Shown here: positions 15,759 through 22,514 of the stretch, piece by piece | Numbering within the stretch: position 1 is the stretch's first letter | How the letters are laid out: every line of letters begins with the position of its first letter | Source: Ruminococcus sp. | GTDB taxonomy: Bacteria > Bacillota > Clostridia > Oscillospirales > Ruminococcaceae | Length of the DNA stretch: 44,574 bases | Direction: 5' to 3' | Assembly: GCA_017526445.1 (NCBI GenBank) | Contig: JAFXRI010000097.1 | Coordinates: forward strand, 1 to 44,574 | The notes under the pieces: generated by a model | Seen by the model: only the letters and a program-made list of their open reading frames with translations | The model's database searches: none | Told to the model about the DNA's origin: nothing | Translations under genes and position numbers: made by a program

Positions 15759-16265
15759 ATGAAGACCGCGCTGATAGTTATAGATATGCAGAATGACTAC
15801 CTTTATGATAAGCGGAAGAAGAGGTTTGCCTATGATACTCCGAGGCTGACGGCTTCGGTAAATGAGCTGATACACAGCTACCCTGAGGAGGATGTGTTCT
15901 ACATCAGGCATATCATCCAGAACCTTCCCACCAACAGGCTGCTGTTCGGTTATTCCATTGCCGGGACCGAGGGAGCCGAGCTGTTCGGGGGACTGGACAT
16001 AGTCTCGGATCAGATCTTCGACAAACTGGTCGGGGATGCGCTGTCCAACAGAAAGCTGAGGGAGCTGCTGACGTCGCGGGGGTATGAGATGCTGCATCTC
16101 TGCGGCCTTGACGAGTGCGGATGCGTTACATCCACCGCTTTGGGGGCTGCAAGGCGTGGGATAAAGGCCGAGATCCTTCGCAGCGGGACGGCTACTGTAT
16201 TCCCGGAGAAAAAGGTAACAAAGGCTCACGCCAGGCTGCGGGATGCAGGAGTGAGGTTTATTTAA
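15759..16265 (+). CDS. Isochorismatase-family cysteine hydrolase
   Basis: This 168-residue cytosolic hydrolase has the isochorismatase fold used by isochorismatases, nicotinamidases and related amidases. Visible signatures are TALIVIDMQNDYL with the catalytic Asp, a Lys in the middle (IFDKLVGDAL, approximate), and HLCGLDECGCVTSTALGA with the nucleophilic Cys. The family's usual cis-peptide segment before that Cys is replaced by GLDECG. I chose the ATG at 15759 because GGGGAG lies 8 bases before it; an in-frame GTG at 15750 overlaps that site. The substrate is unknown. The tiny lipoprotein gene follows 57 bases later with its own ribosome-binding site, so cotranscription is possible. Confidence 0.9.
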   Translation: MKTALIVIDMQNDYLYDKRKKRFAYDTPRLTASVNELIHSYPEEDVFYIRHIIQNLPTNRLLFGYSIAGTEGAELFGGLDIVSDQIFDKLVGDALSNRKLRELLTSRGYEMLHLCGLDECGCVTSTALGAARRGIKAEILRSGTATVFPEKKVTKAHARLRDAGVRFI

Positions 16266-16322
16266 GGCGGCACCCTGCGGCATAGCATTAATAATGTATA
16301 TATAATAAGGAAGGGAAAGCAA

Positions 16323-16448
16323 ATGCTCAAAAAGATAATACTGTTGGCCGGTGCTGCTCTGGCAGCGCTCACGATGCTTTGCTCCTGCGGGCCGGACAAT
16401 TACGTTTCCGAGCCTGTGGATGCAGGACAAATTCTTACAAAACAGTAA
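16323..16448 (+). CDS. Tiny lipoprotein (41 residues)
   Basis: The start region MLKKIILLAGAALAALTMLC is a lipoprotein signal with a C-S-C lipobox ending at Cys22. Only about 20 mature residues follow (CGPDNYVSEPVDAGQILTKQ). AAGGAAGGGAAAGC precedes the ATG at good spacing, and a hairpin with a T-run follows the stop. Its length puts it below usual gene-calling cut-offs. Small entericidin-like or peptide-pheromone-like lipoproteins have this form, but no specific role can be assigned. Confidence 0.68.
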   Translation: MLKKIILLAGAALAALTMLCSCGPDNYVSEPVDAGQILTKQ

Positions 16449-16452
16449 CAGA

Positions 16453-16499
16453 AAATCTCCTGCCGGGCAGTTAATACTGACCTGGGGGAGGTTTTTTCT
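16453..16499 (+). terminator. Probable terminator after the tiny lipoprotein gene
   Basis: An imperfect hairpin (ATCTCCTGCC...GGGGGAGGT) is followed by TTTTTTC. Left and right arms pair at CTCC/GGAG with gaps, so strength is uncertain, but the T-run position fits. Confidence 0.55.
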
Positions 16500-16611
16500 T
16501 GTGTAAAACGCAATAGAAATCGTTTTGGAATTTATGCATTCTGCATATTGCACAAAATTATTACAAAATAGCACTTCGTTTTGTCAAAAATACTACAAAT
16601 CGATTACGATG

Positions 16612-16628
16612 TTTACAAAATAGTTACA
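16612..16628 (-). promoter_or_regulatory. WalR-like box upstream of the NlpC/P60 gene
   Basis: Read on the minus strand, TGTAACTATTTTGTAAA fits TGTWAH-N5-TGTWAH exactly. Its 3' edge lies 31 bases before the extended -10 (16660-16665). That places it around -60 to -44 relative to a predicted start, a position suited to activation. NlpC/P60 cell-wall hydrolases are classic WalR targets in Bacillus, which makes the match meaningful. Confidence 0.6.
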
Positions 16629-16651
16629 GCGAGATTAATATTTGTTACAAT

Positions 16652-16678
16652 TCCTATGCTATACTGTTTAGCATAGGA
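16652..16678 (+). promoter_or_regulatory. Palindrome over the -10 and into the ribosome-binding site
   Basis: TCCTATGCTA (16652-16661) and TAGCATAGGA (16669-16678) form a perfect 10-base-pair inverted repeat with a 7-base loop. It covers the extended -10 TGCTATACT (16657-16665), and its right arm runs into AGGAGG (16675-16680). It may be an operator. If transcription starts further upstream, it would be an RNA hairpin masking the ribosome-binding site. Confidence 0.6.
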
Positions 16679-16687
16679 GGTACTATG

Positions 16688-18229
16688 ATGAATAGTTTCA
16701 TTTCAAAAGCTGTTACTGTTGTGATCGGCATTTTCCTTTGCGGTCTGCTGATAAAGCCTGCTTCTGTATCTGCGGCAAGCACGCTGACAACACCCGTTAT
16801 TAGTGAAAAGGCTGTATTCTCGGGTAAGTTTGAACTGACGCTTGAAAATTCAGGCAAGTACAAGAAAGGAACCAAGTTTGAGGTCTGGGTGGACGGCAAG
16901 TATGCCAGGTCCGCTTCAATAGAATCGCTCGCTGAGGATGACAATATATTTGAGATCGCGGGCGGAAGTTATTATTTTGCACCGAAGACAAAGCATTCTG
17001 TCAAGGTAAGAGCAGTGTCCGGAAGCAAGAAATCGGCATTCTCCAAAACATTCACTGCTGTCACTGCCGACAAGACAATGTACCGCGCCTCTCAGGGCAG
17101 GGCATATTACAAGCTCTCCGGTCAGAAGCTGGTCAAGGCCGGCACTCTTCCAGAGGATATTTACGTTTATGCCGTTCTCGCAGATGCGAAGGGCGCGAAC
17201 TGCGAGGGAAAGAATGTCAAGACCAACACTGCAAAGTACATAAAGATCACCTCGGGTGATTACAAGAACAAGTACATCTCCGTATCGGAGGTAAAAAGAA
17301 AGACTTCTGAGCAGGTCAAGTCTGCTGCTCCCGCAAAGCCTGAGCTTTCGGTAGAATTCAAGTCTGCCGACAAGATCGGTGTGGGGATCACTAATCTTTC
17401 TTCCTATAAGGCCGGGACTGTATTCAACGTTTACGTTAACGGCTCTAAGCTCAAGACTGTCAAGCTCGCTGCCGTAAAGCGTGACGGATACATTTCAGTT
17501 TACAGCGATCCCGACAAGAACCTGAAAAAGGAGACGAGTTACAAGATCGCGATAGAAGCCAAGAGAAGACAGCTGACTTCCAGGACATCCAAGACTGTCA
17601 AGACAGCTTCTGTCACATATTTCAAGCTCAATTCGGGAGTCAAGCTCTACAAGTTCACCGACGGAAAGTTCAAGTCGGCAGGCACTGTGGCCTACACCGG
17701 TTACGGTGAGGGCGTTCAGGTCGATAAGAATGCCAAGGCTGCGGCAGGCAAGTCAAAGGATACCGCAGTAAAGTATATCAAGATCAAGAGCGGCGACTAC
17801 AAGGGGCTTTATGTTCGCCCGGATGATACTCACCGTATGTCAGCCGCACAGGTCGAGAATATGAAGCGTCAGGCAAAGATCAACAAGGTGGTCGCTTACG
17901 CCAAGTCCAATGCTGGCGGATGCTATGTCAGCTGCGGCGAGCGCTACCGTGCTACTGACTGCTCGGGACTTACGATGCTGGCTTACAGACAGATCGGCGT
18001 AAATCTTCCTCATTCCGCTTACGGTCAGATGCTCAGGGGCAAGAGAGTATCTGCTGCGAATATGCAGCCCGGAGACATCATCGTTGCCAACGGCTACAAT
18101 CACGCGATGATGTATATCGGCAACGGTCAGCTCGTTCACGCTATGAACTGGCGCGACGGCATCAGGATCCAGTCTGCTTCCACAGCAATGTACTACAACC
18201 CTGTGAACTGCATCGTCAGGATAATATAA
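16688..18229 (+). CDS. Secreted NlpC/P60 cell-wall hydrolase
   Basis: This protein of about 513 residues has a signal peptide (about 1-29, ending VSAAS). Two similar beta-rich units follow, each with GTKFEVWVDG/GTVFNVYVNG and a KYIKI(T/K)SGDYK(N/G) motif, then a C-terminal NlpC/P60 domain (about 390-513). The catalytic Cys is in TDCSGLTML (about 425) and the His in YNHAMMYIG (about 472), with a polar third position near 484. Such enzymes cut peptide stems of peptidoglycan, usually between D-Glu and the third residue. The repeated units may bind the wall. ATG codons at 16685 and 16688 are both possible; the second has better spacing from AGGAGG. A WalR-like box and a palindrome lie upstream, and a terminator follows. 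Confidence 0.93.
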   Translation: MNSFISKAVTVVIGIFLCGLLIKPASVSAASTLTTPVISEKAVFSGKFELTLENSGKYKKGTKFEVWVDGKYARSASIESLAEDDNIFEIAGGSYYFAPKTKHSVKVRAVSGSKKSAFSKTFTAVTADKTMYRASQGRAYYKLSGQKLVKAGTLPEDIYVYAVLADAKGANCEGKNVKTNTAKYIKITSGDYKNKYISVSEVKRKTSEQVKSAAPAKPELSVEFKSADKIGVGITNLSSYKAGTVFNVYVNGSKLKTVKLAAVKRDGYISVYSDPDKNLKKETSYKIAIEAKRRQLTSRTSKTVKTASVTYFKLNSGVKLYKFTDGKFKSAGTVAYTGYGEGVQVDKNAKAAAGKSKDTAVKYIKIKSGDYKGLYVRPDDTHRMSAAQVENMKRQAKINKVVAYAKSNAGGCYVSCGERYRATDCSGLTMLAYRQIGVNLPHSAYGQMLRGKRVSAANMQPGDIIVANGYNHAMMYIGNGQLVHAMNWRDGIRIQSASTAMYYNPVNCIVRII

Positions 18230-18267
18230 GAGAATAATATACAATAGCAACAGCAAGACAAAGCACA

Positions 18268-18316
18268 AAGCTGTGTGTCCTTCCGCTCGGTGAGCGGGGA
18301 GCACACAGCTTTTTTG
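18268..18316 (+). terminator. Terminator of the NlpC/P60 gene
   Basis: AAAGCTGTGTG pairs with CACACAGCTTT around an inner CCGCTC/GAGCGG hairpin, ending in a T-run. Confidence 0.88.
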
Positions 18317-18359
18317 CGTACTTCCCCTTCGTTAAAATCAATAATTTTTGGGAATAATA

Positions 18360-18388
18360 TTGCAATAATATATCGAATGTGCTATAAT
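18360..18388 (+). promoter_or_regulatory. Promoter of the beta-CASP gene
   Basis: TTGCAA (18360-18365), 17 bases and TATAAT (18383-18388) with TGC directly upstream. Transcription should start near 18395, just before the leader hairpin. Confidence 0.92.
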
Positions 18389-18397
18389 GTATATGGA

Positions 18398-18431
18398 GAG
18401 GTCCGGACGGACTTGAACGCGCTCTGACCTC
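18398..18431 (+). ncRNA. Leader hairpin A, shared with the AraC-GGDEF gene
   Basis: GAGGTC (18398-18403) pairs with GACCTC (18426-18431) around a 22-base loop containing GGACGGA, then ACGCGCTCT. The leader of the gene at 22515 has the same loop size and the motifs GGACGGA, ACGC and CTCTG, but a different complementary stem (GTCGGT/ACCGAC). The stem begins about three bases after the predicted transcript start. This looks like a small structured RNA element; I know of no named family it matches with confidence. Confidence 0.5.
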
Positions 18432-18466
18432 ATCCGCTCATTAATCAGATCATCGGAGGTATAGCC

Positions 18467-20053
18467 ATGAAAATGCATTTTATCGGAGCTGCCCACGAGG
18501 TCACAGGCTCGTGTACCTATATCAATGCCTGCGGCAAAAACTTTCTTGTTGATTTCGGTATGGAGCAGGGGGTCGATGTATATGAGAACGCCCAGGTACC
18601 CACCTCGCCGTCAAACATAGATTTTGTTCTGCTCACCCACGCGCATATCGACCACTCGGGCCTTCTGCCGCTGCTCTATGCGGGCGGCTTCTGCGGAGAG
18701 ATACACTGCACCAGGGCAACAGCCAATCTTGCTGCCATAATGCTGCGTGATTCGGCCCATATACAGGAATTTGAAAGCGAGTGGCGTTCCCGCAAAGCCA
18801 AAAGAAAGGGCCAGGATAACGTGGAGCCGCTTTACAATATCAACGATGCCGAAGGAGCTATAAAGTGCCTCGTGCCGCATGACTACAATGAGGTCATCGA
18901 GGTGTGCGAGGGCGTGAAGATACACTTTGTCGATGCGGGGCATCTGCTGGGCTCTGCAAGCATCGAGATCTGGATCACCGAGGAAGGTGAGACACGCAAG
19001 CTTGTGTTCTCGGGAGATATAGGTAACAAGCATCAGCCGCTTATAAGGGATCCTCAGTATCTTTCCGAGGCTGATTATGTTGTTATGGAGTCCACCTACG
19101 GTACCCGAATACACGACCGCCCGGCAGATTACGCCAGGGAGCTGGCAGTGGTGCTTCAAAGGACCTTTGACCGGGGCGGTAATGTGGTAATCCCCTCTTT
19201 TGCAGTAGGCAGGACGCAGGAAATGCTTTATTTTCTCAGGCAGATCAAGGAGCAGGGACTGGTCAGCGGACACGGGGACTTTCCTGTATATGTTGACTCG
19301 CCCCTCGCGATCGAGGCTACGGCTATATTCGTCAGCAACAAGGAATCCTGCTATGACAGCGAGGCTATGGATTACGTGAACAGGGGCATCAACCCCATTA
19401 TGTTCGACGGGCTGAAGCTGTCGGTGACCAGCGACGAGTCGAGGGCGATAAATTTTGACCGCGTGCCGAAGGTCATAATCTCGGCCAGCGGAATGTGTGA
19501 GGCAGGGCGCATCAAGCATCACCTGAAGCACAATCTCTGGAGACCGGAATGTACGGTGGTATTCGTGGGCTATCAGGCTGAGGCGACTCTCGGAAGATCG
19601 CTCTGCGAGGGAGTCAAGAGAGTAAAGCTCTTCGGTGAGGACATAACAGTCCGTGCAGAGATAACTATTCTTCCGGGTGTGAGCGGGCACGCAGATATGC
19701 TGGGGCTGGACGAGTGGATAAAGCATATCACCTCGCCGGGGAAGAAGGTCTTTGTAAATCACGGTGAGAGCGCCGTAGCCGAGCAGTACACTGCTCACCT
19801 GAGAGATGATCTCGGTATCGATGCCTACTGTCCTTACAGCGGGGCTGAGCTTGATCTTATCACAGGCGAGTTCAGCAATACAGAGCCTGTTCCGATCGTC
19901 CGCACATCGAAGCCCTCCACAGCGTATCAGAGGCTCGTGGCATCCCTTGACCGCCTGAGCGCTATCGTTCAGTCCAGCAAGGGGCTCACAAACAAGGAAC
20001 TGGGCAAGATGGCAGACACTATCGCCAACCTTTGCAGCAAGTGGGGCTCGTGA
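18467..20053 (+). CDS. Metallo-beta-lactamase/beta-CASP ribonuclease-like protein
   Basis: This 528-residue protein is a zinc-dependent nuclease of the beta-CASP group, which process or degrade RNA in the cytosol. The metal-binding motif is HAHIDH (His58, His60, Asp62, His63), followed by GHLLGSA, FSGDIG and VVMESTYGTR of the lactamase fold. The beta-CASP insertion shows PSFAVGRTQEMLYFLR, VYVDSPLAIEAT and ISASGMCEAGRIKHHL; closing motifs are VSGHAD and VNHGE. The C-terminal 70 residues form a helical tail. GGAGGT precedes the ATG, a consensus promoter lies at 18360, and a structured leader begins at the transcript's 5' end. The GNAT gene starts one base after the stop codon, so the two are coupled. 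RNA is the likely substrate by family; DNA repair relatives exist. Confidence 0.9.
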   Translation: MKMHFIGAAHEVTGSCTYINACGKNFLVDFGMEQGVDVYENAQVPTSPSNIDFVLLTHAHIDHSGLLPLLYAGGFCGEIHCTRATANLAAIMLRDSAHIQEFESEWRSRKAKRKGQDNVEPLYNINDAEGAIKCLVPHDYNEVIEVCEGVKIHFVDAGHLLGSASIEIWITEEGETRKLVFSGDIGNKHQPLIRDPQYLSEADYVVMESTYGTRIHDRPADYARELAVVLQRTFDRGGNVVIPSFAVGRTQEMLYFLRQIKEQGLVSGHGDFPVYVDSPLAIEATAIFVSNKESCYDSEAMDYVNRGINPIMFDGLKLSVTSDESRAINFDRVPKVIISASGMCEAGRIKHHLKHNLWRPECTVVFVGYQAEATLGRSLCEGVKRVKLFGEDITVRAEITILPGVSGHADMLGLDEWIKHITSPGKKVFVNHGESAVAEQYTAHLRDDLGIDAYCPYSGAELDLITGEFSNTEPVPIVRTSKPSTAYQRLVASLDRLSAIVQSSKGLTNKELGKMADTIANLCSKWGS

Positions 20054-20054
20054 T

Positions 20055-20546
20055 ATGGATATGCAGGATTGTATCATCAGGCGGATAGAGCCCCGTGACG
20101 ACAGCGCTGTGGAGAGCATCATCCGCGGCTGTCTCGTGGAGTACGGCGGAGATCACGGGGGCACAGCCTGGACGGATCCGATGCTGGGGCATTTCTCGCA
20201 GGTCTACAGCGCTGAGGGCAGCTGCTACTGGGTGGCTGAGGACAGCCGCGGCAGGATCGTGGGCGGTGTTGGCATCGGCGGACTTGAAGGCACCGACGGG
20301 ATCTGCGAGCTCCAGAAGATGTACCTTCTGCGCGAAGCAAGAGGAAATGGCATTGCGGGACGGCTGCTGAAGATCGCCCTCACCTTTGCAAAAGGCCGGT
20401 ACAGGAGCTGTTATCTGGAGACTTTGCCAAATATGACCGAAGCACAGCGCTTTTACGAGAAGCACGGCTTCGTCAGAGTCAGTGAGCCTGTAACGGTGAC
20501 AGAGCACTTCGCCTGTGACATAAGATATATATTATACTTTGACTAA
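20055..20546 (+). CDS. GNAT-family N-acetyltransferase
   Basis: This 163-residue GNAT protein transfers an acetyl group from acetyl-CoA to an unknown amine. The CoA-binding signature LREARGNGIAGRLLK is near residues 95-109, preceded by the ELQKMYLL strand, and the final LNM-type segment LPNMTEAQRFYEKHGF is clear. The start is one base after the beta-CASP stop; a second ATG six bases on is also possible. The last nine codons (RYILYFD region) and the stop lie inside a 30-base AT-rich sequence that is repeated exactly 875 bases downstream. Thus an inserted element either borrowed or replaced this 3' end. Before the insertion the uridine-kinase-like gene would have followed about 17 bases after the GNAT stop. 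Confidence 0.92.
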   Translation: MDMQDCIIRRIEPRDDSAVESIIRGCLVEYGGDHGGTAWTDPMLGHFSQVYSAEGSCYWVAEDSRGRIVGGVGIGGLEGTDGICELQKMYLLREARGNGIAGRLLKIALTFAKGRYRSCYLETLPNMTEAQRFYEKHGFVRVSEPVTVTEHFACDIRYILYFD

Positions 20547-20549
20547 ACA
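20520..20549 (+). repeat. Left 30-base direct repeat (attL-like)
   Basis: The sequence begins ATAAGATATATATTATAC and ends GACTAAACA. It is identical over all 30 bases to 21395-21424 and includes the GNAT stop codon (20544-20546). Confidence 0.9.
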
Positions 20550-20579
20550 TGATATTCCGTTTTGTGGAGAATTACAGTA

Positions 20580-21038
20580 ATGAAAAAACCAAGGAATAAA
20601 ATTATACTATTAGTTGTAATCATATTTGCAGTATTATCTTTCGCAGCGGGTTTGGTGATATACAAAAGACTATATGATAGTAGTAAACCAAACATTTTTG
20701 AAATACCTGGAACAGCAATAGTGTGGTCATCAGATAACATTAATAAGATTCAATCACTGTATTTTTTTATTCAGAAGCCACCCCAAAAACGTGAAGAACT
20801 TGAGAAATTAATCAATAGTTATGTATTCCAAAACAATATAATGAAAAAATACTTGTCAGAATGTATTGATGTTCTTGAAATCAAACTCTATAAACCAAGT
20901 TTTTCGTTACCTATATTTTTTGAACAGAATAATAGTTTTTGGTTCGTGGATGATTATATCGATCATTATAAGGATGAAATAATAGTTAAAGCATATTATA
21001 AGCATGAAGGTGATCCCGAATTTGTTTATGAAAAATAG
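20580..21038 (+). CDS. Cargo protein: small membrane-anchored hypothetical
   Basis: This 152-residue protein has a basic start (MKKPRNKI), one membrane helix (about 8-28) and an outside domain of about 120 residues rich in Asn, Lys, Tyr and Phe. Its AT-rich codons differ sharply from those of the flanking genes, in keeping with transfer. I chose the ATG at 20580, with GGAG 10 bases upstream; a TTG at 20562 in the same frame is less likely. It is the only complete gene between the direct repeats. I do not recognise the domain. Small membrane proteins on integrative elements can be immunity or exclusion factors, but nothing here shows that. Confidence 0.68.
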   Translation: MKKPRNKIILLVVIIFAVLSFAAGLVIYKRLYDSSKPNIFEIPGTAIVWSSDNINKIQSLYFFIQKPPQKREELEKLINSYVFQNNIMKKYLSECIDVLEIKLYKPSFSLPIFFEQNNSFWFVDDYIDHYKDEIIVKAYYKHEGDPEFVYEK

Positions 21039-21130
21039 ATGTAAAAAAGCGTTTGAAATATACTAATAAGTATAACGATACAGTATCAATAGTAATATCA
21101 TATTTTTAATTGAATTGCCTCCTCGTCTTA

Positions 21131-21352
21131 TTAATCAATACTCAACTTGTTCCTTGGGTGCTTTGCTTTTATTATTTCTTTCTGCTTTGATGATGTTACA
21201 TGAGTGTAGATCTGAGTTGTAATTATCGAACTGTGACCGAGCATTTTCTGAATGTATCGTATGTCCACATTTTCAAGAAGCAGCGTAGCAAAGGAATGAC
21301 GGAACATATGCGGGGTTATGGATTGCTTGCAGGATTCAGAGCAAGGTTCGTA
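21131..21352 (-). pseudogene. C-terminal remnant of a tyrosine recombinase (integrase)
   Basis: The minus strand reads, open from 21352 to the TAA at 21131-21133, a segment beginning [15 protein letters not shown]. It holds the conserved His-x-x-Arg box (HMFR), then IQKMLGHSS with the second His, and TQIYTHV with the catalytic Tyr. These are three of the hallmark elements of tyrosine recombinases. The N-terminal core-binding domain and the first catalytic Arg are missing: a stop and unrelated sequence lie upstream. At most about 73 residues remain, so it cannot be an active enzyme. Its position beside the right direct repeat is where an integrase of a site-specific element is expected. Confidence 0.88.
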
Positions 21353-21394
21353 TTACAACATTTAAATTTATATAATGGTCAATATAAACCATTT

Positions 21395-21424
21395 ATAAGA
21401 TATATATTATACTTTGACTAAACA
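21395..21424 (+). repeat. Right 30-base direct repeat (attR-like)
   Basis: Identical to 20520-20549. It also restores an open frame ending in RYILYFD and a stop, followed by the ribosome-binding site GGGAGA of the next gene, as expected of the original GNAT-kinase junction. Confidence 0.9.
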
Positions 21425-21438
21425 GGGAGAGATCAGAT

Positions 21439-22377
21439 ATGAAGAAACTTAACTGTCTGGCAATAAACAAAAAAATACAGAAAAAGGCATCATCCTTCGT
21501 CAGAAGATGTGAGGAGGATTACCGTTTGCAGATAGAGACTGTGGCTGACTCGATAGCTGAGAGCCGCGGGGCAAAGCCCATTATACTGCTGGCAGGTCCC
21601 TCCGGATCGGGCAAGACTACTACGGCGCTGAGACTGGAGGAATACCTGGACCGGGCGGGTATGGAGACGCATACTATCTCGATGGATAACTACTTCCTGC
21701 CCCTGGATGAGGCGACTGCGGAAAGGTGCGAGGACGGCACGATAGATTATGAATCGCCTTCACGTCTGGATATTGAACTGCTGAACAAGCATATGGTGAT
21801 GCTCTCCCGTGGGGAGGAGATCGAGATACCCTCATTTGATTTTACAAATCAGGTCCGCAGAGAGAAGACAAGAAAACTCAAGCGCAAGGAGGGGGAGCTC
21901 ATCATTTTCGAGGGGATACACGCTCTGAACCCGGATGTGATGGGAGCCCACACCGACATTGCCAACGGCGTTTATGTCAGCGTGCGAACAAGGCTCGAAT
22001 CCAAGCATGATGAACTGCTCCATCCCTCACATCTGCGGCTTATGCGCAGGATAATCCGCGACAAGCTCTTCCGCGGGCGCACCTGTATGGATACGATAAA
22101 TATGTTCGCCTCGGTGGAGAGGGGAGAGCAGAAGTACATTATGCCCTACAAGCACAACTCCCAGTATTCGATCAACACCTTTATGGCCTATGAACCGTCG
22201 ATATACAAGAGCTATCTTCTTGAAGATCTGAAGAAGATAAGAAAGAGCGGCTTCAATTTCTCACAGCTGGACCTGATGATCGAGATACTGAAATATCTTG
22301 AACCCGTAAATATCGACCTTGTTCCCGGGACATCGTTGGTAAGGGAGTTCGTCGGAGGGAGCAATCTGAATTACTGA
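21439..22377 (+). CDS. udk: Uridine kinase-like nucleoside kinase
   Basis: This 312-residue P-loop kinase resembles the uridine kinase/phosphoribulokinase family. The Walker A motif GPSGSGKT is at residues 53-60, followed by the MDNYF acceptor-site motif (about 83-87), a DYESPSRLD segment and the IIFEGIHALN strand. The N-terminal 45 residues and an extended C-terminus go beyond the classical 210-residue Udk, so a related substrate is possible. It would convert uridine or cytidine to the monophosphate in pyrimidine salvage. GGGAGA precedes the ATG. Its ribosome-binding site abuts the right repeat of the inserted element. It probably once formed an operon with the beta-CASP and GNAT genes; the insertion may now place it under another promoter or weaken expression. 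Confidence 0.85.
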   Translation: MKKLNCLAINKKIQKKASSFVRRCEEDYRLQIETVADSIAESRGAKPIILLAGPSGSGKTTTALRLEEYLDRAGMETHTISMDNYFLPLDEATAERCEDGTIDYESPSRLDIELLNKHMVMLSRGEEIEIPSFDFTNQVRREKTRKLKRKEGELIIFEGIHALNPDVMGAHTDIANGVYVSVRTRLESKHDELLHPSHLRLMRRIIRDKLFRGRTCMDTINMFASVERGEQKYIMPYKHNSQYSINTFMAYEPSIYKSYLLEDLKKIRKSGFNFSQLDLMIEILKYLEPVNIDLVPGTSLVREFVGGSNLNY

Positions 22378-22409
22378 CAGCTTCCGTGACATATTTTACG
22401 CAAAACATC

Positions 22410-22438
22410 AAGACAGTTCCTTTCGGGTGTGATATACT
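22410..22438 (+). promoter_or_regulatory. Promoter of the AraC-GGDEF gene
   Basis: AAGACA (22410-22415), 17 bases and TATACT (22433-22438) with TGA directly upstream, an extended -10. An ACTGTA/TACAGT inverted repeat (22436-22449) and a GTAACGTTAC palindrome (22448-22457) follow, possible operator sites near the transcript start. Confidence 0.65.
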
Positions 22439-22461
22439 GTAAGTACAGTAACGTTACGGGT

Positions 22462-22495
22462 GTCGGTAAGGACGGATGCATACGCTCTGACCGAC
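22462..22495 (+). ncRNA. Leader hairpin B, shared with the beta-CASP gene
   Basis: GTCGGT (22462-22467) pairs with ACCGAC (22490-22495) around a 22-base loop with GGACGGA, ACGC and CTCTG. Leader A (18398-18431) shares loop length and these motifs but not the stem sequence. The element lies between promoter and ribosome-binding site, 19 bases before the start codon. Confidence 0.5.
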
Positions 22496-22514
22496 CGCAA
22501 TATGGAGATAGCTT

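Larger units (their letters stand above)
20520..21424. mobile_element. Degraded small integrative element in the 3' end of the GNAT gene
   Basis: Exact 30-base direct repeats (20520-20549 and 21395-21424) bracket an 845-base stretch that is much richer in A+T than its neighbours. Inside are one gene for a small membrane-anchored protein (20580-21038) and, next to the right repeat, the C-terminal end of a tyrosine recombinase on the minus strand. One repeat supplies the last codons and stop of the GNAT gene. Site-specific integration into a gene's 3' end with duplication of the core site explains all of this. The integrase is truncated, so the element should now be immobile on its own. Confidence 0.82.

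Noticed and set aside
18611..20122. 503-residue minus-strand open frame opposite the beta-CASP gene
   Set aside because: It is a shadow of a gene with intact catalytic motifs; the translation shows no family features.
21200..21421. Plus-strand open frame of 73 residues ending in the same residues as the GNAT protein
   Set aside because: The shared ending comes from the duplicated attachment site; the rest is antisense to the integrase remnant.
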